Positions 23,300-29,080 of a stretch of DNA of 36,269 nucleotides are shown piece after piece. Position numbers and translations under genes: made by a program. Within the stretch, counting starts at the first letter, position 1. Each line of letters opens with the position of its first letter. Source of the stretch: Candidatus Woesearchaeota archaeon (GTDB lineage Archaea > Nanobdellota > Nanobdellia > Woesearchaeales > CALCXY01); the NCBI GenBank assembly GCA_937906345.1, contig CALCXY010000104.1, positions 1 through 36,269 of the forward strand. Reading direction: 5' to 3'. The notes beneath the pieces were generated by a model that worked only from the letters and a program-made list of their open reading frames with translations, did no database searches and was not told where the DNA came from.

Positions 23300-24136
23300 T
23301 TACTTTTTTTTTACTTTTAATGCAATTTCCTCCATAATTTCTTTATCATCAAATGTTACATCATTCTCTACAACAATTTTTTCTAATCCTAATTCTCTTT
23401 CCTCAGAACCTGTATGGTCGCACACTTTACACCAATCTACTTTAGAAGCTTTAACATATGCTTCTCCTGCTGTATTAACAACCAAAGAATACGCAACTCC
23501 AGTTTCTTTTAATGCTCTGTCAATTGCAGGAGTTTCGGAAATAGCCATTTTTAGATCAGGCTTATCCGCTGAAAGGGTTAAGATACTATTACCAGAGTAA
23601 ATAGTTACACGATCCCCAAAAAGATCTAATTTGAAGTCATGCGATTCTGAATCAGTTTCCTGTTGAATAGTGAATGGAGATCTAAATTCGAGATCATAGG
23701 TTCTGCCATTTTCAGCAACTTTAATAGAGCCATCTCTCTTTACCACGAGTAAATTATTTGCCTCTCTAGAATATCTTACTCTAGAATTTAATGCCCAATC
23801 CTCCTTTAAATTATTAAGGTTATTGTCATCTGTTCCAGAATGAAAAACCCCACCATTTCCATGACTTTGCCAACATCCTAATATTTTTTGGCCTTTATTT
23901 ACTGCTTCATCTGCTGTATATACACCATCTAAAGGTCCTAATCTTCCAGATGCAGTTGACACCACTTGATTATGTGCTAAAACTACATCATGTACAGCTG
24001 TTCCATCTGCTGCTTGGGGAGCAGTTAGTAAACCATAACATTCTATACTTTGTTTATGGTATGTGCAAACACCTTGTGTGTATGCCATTATTTTATTAAA
24101 AGCTCCTTCAGTTATTTTCATTGTTTCTTGTTTCAT
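23300..24136 (-). CDS. JAB/MPN (JAMM) domain protein
   Basis: 278 residues from ATG 24136, which follows an AGGAGGAAT ribosome-binding site 16 bases after the previous stop; a longer frame to 24262 would overlap that gene. Glu32 in ECYGLL is followed by GCWQSHGNGGVFHSGTDDN (87-105), the JAMM core of JAB deubiquitinase-like peptidases. The motif is normally H-x-H-x10-D; here the first His is Gln90 (codon CAA), while His92, Ser100 and Asp103 are kept. The C-terminal half (120-278) is unrecognised and includes CKVC. It probably removes or processes a ubiquitin-like protein, if active. Confidence 0.75.
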   Translation of the reverse strand: MKQETMKITEGAFNKIMAYTQGVCTYHKQSIECYGLLTAPQAADGTAVHDVVLAHNQVVSTASGRLGPLDGVYTADEAVNKGQKILGCWQSHGNGGVFHSGTDDNNLNNLKEDWALNSRVRYSREANNLLVVKRDGSIKVAENGRTYDLEFRSPFTIQQETDSESHDFKLDLFGDRVTIYSGNSILTLSADKPDLKMAISETPAIDRALKETGVAYSLVVNTAGEAYVKASKVDWCKVCDHTGSEERELGLEKIVVENDVTFDDKEIMEEIALKVKKK

Positions 24137-24152
24137 TTTTTTATTCCTCCTA

Positions 24153-25202
24153 TTATTCGTGAATTCTTTTTTCATGAAGAATGCTGTCAGCAACAGTCCC
24201 AATATAAGCCATGACTTTTCTGATAGGATGAACACTCCTATTTTGGAATTCATTGTTAACAACTTGATTAAAACTTGCTTTGCAGCAAATTGATGATTTA
24301 GGTGCTGGAACGTAGGAATTGTTTTCCCATTGAGCGAAGAATCTAGCAGCTTCAGGATTCGTTAGATTTTTTTCCTCGAGCAGATAAATTGCAACAGCAC
24401 TCCCTTTATTTTGGTATGATTTCTTAGTGTAACCCTCATGAAAAGCTGGAAGATATGCAACTAAGAGACCTAACTCAGGATCAAACCCAAATACATCAAA
24501 ATTATACATACCATTTACAACAGGAACTATATTCGAGTAGGATTCGATTTTTCTATCTAAAATAATTTCCTTGTTCCTTAGTGCATTCTCATTTTTTACT
24601 TTGATAAAGGCTGATGCTTTTACAAAATTTCCTATTGCTGCATCAATACCTTGTTCAAACGAATCTAAGTCGCCTATATGGCTCCCTATTGTATACCAAT
24701 GATTATTTATTTTAAGAACTGATGTCTTTGGACGAGGGTGTAGATTATATACTTGGTTGTTAACGATAATTAATTTTTGATTCTTAAACAAATAATCAAA
24801 AGGAGGAGTTGCGTGTTCAAGGTCCTCTAATGTAGGTCTCACAAAAGGTGTTTTTTTTATTGAGTCATCTTTTTCATTTTCTTGCTCTTCACATGATTCT
24901 AAATAAGAGAGAAGAAGCTCTTTTTTTCTGATGACTTCCGATGTAGTTCCTTTATAATTTCCTGCTACCTTTGGAATTGTTCCTGATATATGATCTTCTA
25001 ATACTGCCTCATTCTTTGATTCATATCTTGAAAATATTTGTGATAAAGAACCTTTACTCTTTAACTCAAACCTATATCCACAAAATGAATAAAAGTCTTT
25101 AGCATCATGATTAGAGAATACAGCAGGCATAAATCTATTATTTATAATCACTACTGGCCCATTCCTTGCTTTTCTAGACAGTACTGTTGTAGGGAACATC
25201 AT
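24153..25202 (-). CDS. E2-like candidate, paralog 1 (conserved Cys and His-Pro)
   Basis: 349 residues from ATG 25202, chosen by alignment with the paralog (MMFP / MNFP); a TTG at 25217 is upstream in frame. It overlaps the 127-residue gene by 29 bases. It shares the blocks listed for 19212-20264 and ends 'HPIRKVMAYIGTVADSILHE'. Cys306 and Cys307 (SSICCKASF) and His325-Pro326 are the candidate active-site region; Cys307 aligns with Cys308 of the paralog. No clear E2 profile is visible by eye. The gene stands immediately before the JAB and E1-like genes, the position where E2 genes occur in bacterial ubiquitin-like operons. Confidence 0.4.
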   Translation of the reverse strand: MMFPTTVLSRKARNGPVVIINNRFMPAVFSNHDAKDFYSFCGYRFELKSKGSLSQIFSRYESKNEAVLEDHISGTIPKVAGNYKGTTSEVIRKKELLLSYLESCEEQENEKDDSIKKTPFVRPTLEDLEHATPPFDYLFKNQKLIIVNNQVYNLHPRPKTSVLKINNHWYTIGSHIGDLDSFEQGIDAAIGNFVKASAFIKVKNENALRNKEIILDRKIESYSNIVPVVNGMYNFDVFGFDPELGLLVAYLPAFHEGYTKKSYQNKGSAVAIYLLEEKNLTNPEAARFFAQWENNSYVPAPKSSICCKASFNQVVNNEFQNRSVHPIRKVMAYIGTVADSILHEKRIHE

Positions 25203-25557
25203 TTTTTCTGTATGCAATTGTTTGAGGTTTTGATATGACTAATTCCACTGCTCGAATTCTAGCTTCTACTTCACCAGCTGCAATCCCTCTTAACAATTCA
25301 GTTTGCATTACTTTATCTCCTGGATTAACAGGATACTGGTTACCATTACCATCTGAAATGTATAACGCATTACCAGAACCATCTAGATTTCTTTCCATTG
25401 TATTTACCAATGAACTTGAATCGTTTCTATTGTCATCCATCACTCTATTCATCATATCTTGAATAGTGATACTTGGTAGTTCTCTTGTTGCTATTTCTGT
25501 GTTAATTCTTTGTCCTGCTGGTCCATTTTTTAAGGCAACAGGTAAATTTTGGTTCAT
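25174..25557 (-). CDS. Short protein, first structural gene of the operon; possible ubiquitin-like modifier or substrate
   Basis: 127 residues, ribosome-binding site GGAGG 8 bases before ATG. Residues 1-60 are polar and probably disordered. Residues 64-127 ('ALYISDGNGNQYPVNPGDKV' onward) show strand-turn-strand, a helix ('MQTELLRGIAAGEVEARIRA') and two more strands, a size and order compatible with a beta-grasp domain. It has no Gly-Gly end: it stops at PYNSTV. It could still be a modifier after processing, but I cannot assign it. Preceded by a hairpin containing the operator-like dyad. Confidence 0.5.
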   Translation of the reverse strand: MNQNLPVALKNGPAGQRINTEIATRELPSITIQDMMNRVMDDNRNDSSSLVNTMERNLDGSGNALYISDGNGNQYPVNPGDKVMQTELLRGIAAGEVEARIRAVELVISKPQTIAYRKNDVPYNSTV

Positions 25558-25570
25558 TTTCTTTTCCTCC

Positions 25571-25597
25571 GTTGAGCATAGCTATCGCTACGTCAAC
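25571..25597 (-). promoter_or_regulatory. Hairpin and operator-like dyad before the operon's first structural gene
   Basis: On the minus strand GTTGACGTAGC-GATA-GCTATGCTCAAC forms an 11-bp imperfect hairpin (one bulge, one G-T pair) directly before the GGAGG ribosome-binding site. It contains TAGCGATAGCTA (25579-25590), which differs by one base from the dyad before the Lrp gene. A TATA-like AAATAAAATA (25601-25610) lies about 20 bases upstream, placing the dyad near a transcription start. Confidence 0.55.
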
Positions 25598-25608
25598 ATG
25601 TATTTTAT

Positions 25609-26037
25609 TTAATTCATAAACTCCTCTCTCTTAACTTCTTCAGTGATGTCGAGGATCTTGATATCTTTGTAAGGTTGAGTTTGTAATTGCGATTTAAAAT
25701 CGTAAAAAGCGTCCATTTGTTTAAAAATACAATCTAAAATTAAGTTAAAACCGTTATCAGCTTTGTAGATGGAATTGATATTTTCATGATCTGATAAAAA
25801 ATTAATTAACCTTTCAGGTTCTAAAGTATTGATTAATATTTTTTTTCTAATATTATAGCCGAGTTTAGGAAAATCTAATATTGTTGTGAATTTTTTAATA
25901 ACTTTTTGATCATTTCTTTTTAGTTTTTCAAATATAGTTGAAACAGGAATACCTGTATCTTTAGCAATATCAACCATAGGTTTTCTTGCGTTTGCTCTTA
26001 GATGTTTTAATATGTCTTTATCTCTTGTTGGTATCAT
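25609..26037 (-). CDS. Lrp/AsnC-type transcription regulator
   Basis: 142 residues. The N-terminal helix-turn-helix 'MIPTRDKDILKHLRANARKP' to 'IPVSTIFEKLKRN' (1-42) matches the Lrp/AsnC DNA-binding domain. The C-terminal half (60-142) resembles the RAM effector domain in strand order but is short and diverged. It is the first gene of the long minus-strand cluster, 51 bases upstream of the 127-residue gene. Dyads of nearly the same sequence before both genes suggest it controls itself and the operon. Confidence 0.8.
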   Translation of the reverse strand: MIPTRDKDILKHLRANARKPMVDIAKDTGIPVSTIFEKLKRNDQKVIKKFTTILDFPKLGYNIRKKILINTLEPERLINFLSDHENINSIYKADNGFNLILDCIFKQMDAFYDFKSQLQTQPYKDIKILDITEEVKREEFMN

Positions 26038-26039
26038 TT

Positions 26040-26051
26040 TAGCTCTCGCTA
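26040..26051 (-). promoter_or_regulatory. Operator-like dyad before the Lrp-type regulator gene
   Basis: TAGCGAGAGCTA on the minus strand within the perfect palindromic arms TTAGC...GCTAA (26039-26052), ending 2 bases before the ATG. One base different from 25579-25590. TATA-like sequences (AATAAAAAC at 26055-26063, TTATTTACA at 26065-26073) are just upstream. Confidence 0.55.
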
Positions 26052-26168
26052 ATTGTTTTTATTCTGTAAATAACCACTTTTTTTTGTAATATTTTCAATG
26101 GTTTGAAGATATTTGTGTTAAGTAGAATATTTGGGTTGAAGTATTAATATGTAATTAATGTTAAATAA

Positions 26169-26190
26169 ATATGCATATATATGTATATAC
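26169..26190 (+). promoter_or_regulatory. TATA-rich palindromic promoter region of the lipoprotein gene
   Basis: AT-only alternating stretch around ATATGCATATATATGTATAT, nearly palindromic, 37-58 nt before ATG 26227. The rest of the 26053-26226 spacer is AT-rich, with no other gene seen. Confidence 0.4.
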
Positions 26191-26226
26191 AATAGTATTA
26201 AAAGAAAATAGTGACTTTCAAGGTTT

Positions 26227-28044
26227 ATGGTTAGAATTCAAATTTGGGGGGCACTAATTTTAATTGCGTGTTTACTTTTAGTAGGATGCACAACAGAAGA
26301 GCAATTTGAAGAATTTCTTTATTCTTTAGAGCCTGTGCAGGAATTTTTAGAAGATCATCCTCAAGCTTCCTTAAAAGTTTTTTTTTGGGATAGTCTCATG
26401 ATCTATAATAATCAAGAATATATCAAAAGCAAGTGTAATTACCAATTACCTCTTAATGATTATTATCATGTAACAGTTGAAGATGATGAAACAGCATTAT
26501 ATTTATGGGTGGATATTCCTAATGAACTATTAAGATGTTTAACTGTAGAAAATAAAGTGCAAGTTCCTGAAGAAATAATTATTATTCCAGAACCAGAAGA
26601 GGCTATTGATGTAGAACCTGAACCTGACAATGAAGTAGTTGTTGAAGAACCTGAAGAGGAAGAGGATGATAATGATGAGGAAAAAGATAACGAAGATAAA
26701 AAACCTAGGAAAAAACCTAAGAAAAGAAAAGGTCCTATTTTCCAAAATCCTGATCCTTTTCCTATAGTATTACCTCCTGCTCCTGATACTCCTACTGTTG
26801 AGGTTCCAGATGTTCAAATTCCTGATGAAGAGGAAGAAGAACCTGAAGAAGAAGCAGAGGAAGAAGAGCCAGCTGAGGAAGAAATATTTATTCCAGATGT
26901 AGAGGTTATAGAAGAGGTTGATGAAGATTTTGATAATCTAGAAGAGTGGAGTATTGTTGGCCCTTGGGATGTTACTTATAGGTATCCAAATGTAGATGAT
27001 GGAATTTTAACAGGAATTGGACAAGGATATGATCAATCATTAGAACCTTGGTCAAGAATTCATAGACCTATTGATGTTGATGCTAGTGAAGGATTTGAAT
27101 TAGAGATTAGAGCAAGAAGTGGGCCTGGCCGGCCTAATGCTGTAACTGCTTATTTGTATTCAGATGATGAAAAATATCTTTTTAGAATTTATGGAGAATC
27201 CTCAAATTATAATTTAGATTGGTATAAACATGATATTAATGGAGATGAAGAAAAATATAGACACTATGTTGGGCCTGGATTATTGGATGAATGGCATACT
27301 TATAAGATTATTAGAGATCATAAAGGAAAATATACGTTGTTTATTGATGGTGAAGAATATAAAGATTTTAAACCTGATGATGAGAAAGATTTAACAGAAT
27401 TTGATCATATTGCAATTCAAATAGCTAGAATAGATAGTCAGGTTGATTATATTAAATTTAAGGGTTTAGAAAGAGAATATAAGTATTTTTCAGATGAATT
27501 TGATAATCTTGATGTGTGGAGTAGTGTTGGGCTTGATGGGAGAGAATATAGGTTTCCTACTTTAGAAGATGATATCATTAGAGGGCAAGGATCTGGGTAT
27601 AGCAATGCTTTAGAGCCATGGCCTACAATGTTTAGAGAAATTGATATTGATGCTTCAACAGGGTTTGTATTAGAAGTTAAGGCTGTTAGTGCAAGTTCCT
27701 GGCCTAATGCAGCTATGGTTTATCTTTATGATGAAAATGGTGCTTATTATTATCTTAGATTATATGGAGAATCTTCAAATTACAATATTGATTGGGTAAA
27801 ATCTGATTCAGAGGGTAATTCTGAACAGTATAGATATTATATTGGCCCTGGAGTTTTAAATGAATGGCATGTTTTTTCTATTATTCGGGATGAGGATGGA
27901 GATTATATGTTTGTTATAGATGGAGCGATTCTTGAAGATTTTCAACCTGATTCTGAGATGATGATAACAGAGTTTTCTACATTAGGGGTTGTTGTTGCTC
28001 GAGAAGGAACTCAAATAGATTATATTGATATTGAGGAGGAGTAA
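26227..28044 (+). CDS. Large acidic lipoprotein with two repeated jelly-roll-like domains
   Basis: 605 residues. The signal peptide with lipobox LLVGC (Cys21) predicts a lipid anchor on the outer face of the membrane. Residues 22-110 form a small domain. An extremely Glu/Asp/Pro-rich stalk (about 115-232) contains a short basic patch KKPRKKPKKRK. Two repeats of about 185 residues follow, each with 'FDNLxxWSxVG', 'YGESSNYNxDW', 'YVGPGLLDEWHTYKIIRDHKG' (first copy) and 'QxDYI'. They resemble concanavalin-like (LamG/DUF1080-type) carbohydrate-binding folds. Probably a surface adhesin or glycan-binding protein. Single gene, divergent from the Lrp-type gene. Confidence 0.7.
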   Translation: MVRIQIWGALILIACLLLVGCTTEEQFEEFLYSLEPVQEFLEDHPQASLKVFFWDSLMIYNNQEYIKSKCNYQLPLNDYYHVTVEDDETALYLWVDIPNELLRCLTVENKVQVPEEIIIIPEPEEAIDVEPEPDNEVVVEEPEEEEDDNDEEKDNEDKKPRKKPKKRKGPIFQNPDPFPIVLPPAPDTPTVEVPDVQIPDEEEEEPEEEAEEEEPAEEEIFIPDVEVIEEVDEDFDNLEEWSIVGPWDVTYRYPNVDDGILTGIGQGYDQSLEPWSRIHRPIDVDASEGFELEIRARSGPGRPNAVTAYLYSDDEKYLFRIYGESSNYNLDWYKHDINGDEEKYRHYVGPGLLDEWHTYKIIRDHKGKYTLFIDGEEYKDFKPDDEKDLTEFDHIAIQIARIDSQVDYIKFKGLEREYKYFSDEFDNLDVWSSVGLDGREYRFPTLEDDIIRGQGSGYSNALEPWPTMFREIDIDASTGFVLEVKAVSASSWPNAAMVYLYDENGAYYYLRLYGESSNYNIDWVKSDSEGNSEQYRYYIGPGVLNEWHVFSIIRDEDGDYMFVIDGAILEDFQPDSEMMITEFSTLGVVVAREGTQIDYIDIEEE

Positions 28045-28083
28045 ATATTGATTCTTGTAGTGTATATGGTATATCGAAACTCT

Positions 28084-28090
28084 TTTATAA
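28084..28090 (+). promoter_or_regulatory. TATA box of the second AbrB-PhoU gene
   Basis: TTTATAA centred 25 nt before ATG 28112, consistent with a leaderless transcript. Confidence 0.5.
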
Positions 28091-28111
28091 CTGAGTATAA
28101 CTTACTCTTTT

Positions 28112-29011
28112 ATGAAAAGAAAAGTAACTTTACATGGTCCTGCAACTCTTAGTGTGTCGTTACCTACTGCGTGGGCTAAGAAGCATGGAGTCCAAAAAGG
28201 TGATGAGATTGATGTTGAAGAGTTTCGGAATTGTTTAAAGATTATTACTACAAAAGAAAAAGAAGGAAATTTTATATCAATTGATTTAACAGGATATTTA
28301 GATATTACTCATAGAATGTTATCTTCTATATACAAAAGTGGTTTTGATTCATTAGAAGTTATTTATTCAGCTGAAGAGAAAAAGATTGTTGTAGATACTA
28401 TTAATGAAGAATGGATTGGGTTTGAGATAATGGAGCAGAGTGATAAGAGAATAAGTGCTCAAAAAGTTACAGAGATGAGTAAAGAAGATGTTAAAGCATT
28501 TGTGTTAAGAACGTTTCATTTTGTCCATGATATGGGAAATGATTGTTTACAGCTTATCAAGGATGAGAAATTTGATGATTTGCCTAGTGTTGTAGAAAAA
28601 GATACGCAAGTAAATAAGCTTACGAACTTTTGTAGGAGAGCAATTAATAAAGAAATATTAACTGGAATTACTAAACCTGGGCCTTTATATTTTATTGCAG
28701 AGGAATTAGAGAAGATTGGGGATGCGTATAAGCATATTTCACAAGATAAAATGGAAAATAAGGAAAAAGTTGGGAAAAGTTTACTTGAAGTGTTTAGTTT
28801 GATAAATACTTTATTACATGATGCTCAAAGTATGTATAGTGCATTTAGTTTGGATAAGATGAAAGAGTTTAAAGAAAAGCAATTGAGTATTCAAGATGCT
28901 TTAGATAAGGAAATTAGTAAGAAAAGTGATGTAAAACTGCTTATTGAGCTTAATATGTTGTTTGAATTGGTATTTGATTTAAATGGTGCTATTATTTCTA
29001 TTTCCCATTAG
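28112..29011 (+). CDS. AbrB/PhoU-type regulator, second copy
   Basis: 299 residues. The N-terminal AbrB hairpin pattern 'MKRKVTLHGPATLSVSLPTAW' and 'HGVQKGDEIDVEEF' (1-45) is canonical for archaeal AbrB-PhoU proteins. The PhoU-like helical domain occupies about 120-299 ('FVLRTFHFVHDMGND', 'EELEKIGDAYKHIS'). Low similarity to the copy at 851-1792 apart from this layout. Located directly before the kinase pair, but with its own promoter and a separate kinase promoter. Regulatory target unknown. Confidence 0.8.
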   Translation: MKRKVTLHGPATLSVSLPTAWAKKHGVQKGDEIDVEEFRNCLKIITTKEKEGNFISIDLTGYLDITHRMLSSIYKSGFDSLEVIYSAEEKKIVVDTINEEWIGFEIMEQSDKRISAQKVTEMSKEDVKAFVLRTFHFVHDMGNDCLQLIKDEKFDDLPSVVEKDTQVNKLTNFCRRAINKEILTGITKPGPLYFIAEELEKIGDAYKHISQDKMENKEKVGKSLLEVFSLINTLLHDAQSMYSAFSLDKMKEFKEKQLSIQDALDKEISKKSDVKLLIELNMLFELVFDLNGAIISISH

Positions 29012-29021
29012 AAAAAGGGTC

Positions 29022-29060
29022 TATTTATAAAGGAAATTGCATTTTCCTCCTTAGAGGGGA
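29022..29060 (+). promoter_or_regulatory. Promoter and inverted repeats before the kinase operon
   Basis: TATTTATAA (29022-29030) is followed at once by the perfect inverted repeat AGGAAA-TTGCAT-TTTCCT (29031-29048), then CCTC-CTTA-GAGG (29046-29057). The repeats cover the expected transcription start, so an operator is plausible. Confidence 0.45.
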
Positions 29061-29065
29061 CGAAT

Positions 29066-29080
29066 ATGGTGGTTTTATGA
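29066..29080 (+). CDS. Four-codon leader frame coupled to the first kinase
   Basis: ATG GTG GTT TTA TGA: its stop overlaps the kinase ATG (ATGA), and the GAGGGGA ribosome-binding-like site (29054-29060) is spaced for this ATG rather than for the kinase start 17 bases away. It may serve only to deliver ribosomes to the kinase start. It could also be chance. Confidence 0.3.
   Translation: MVVL

Noticed and set aside
14807-25557. PRTRC plasmid system
   Set aside because: PRTRC clusters have ParB-like and other marker genes in addition to ThiF. None are seen, and the tag proteins and glycine-zipper proteins do not belong to it.
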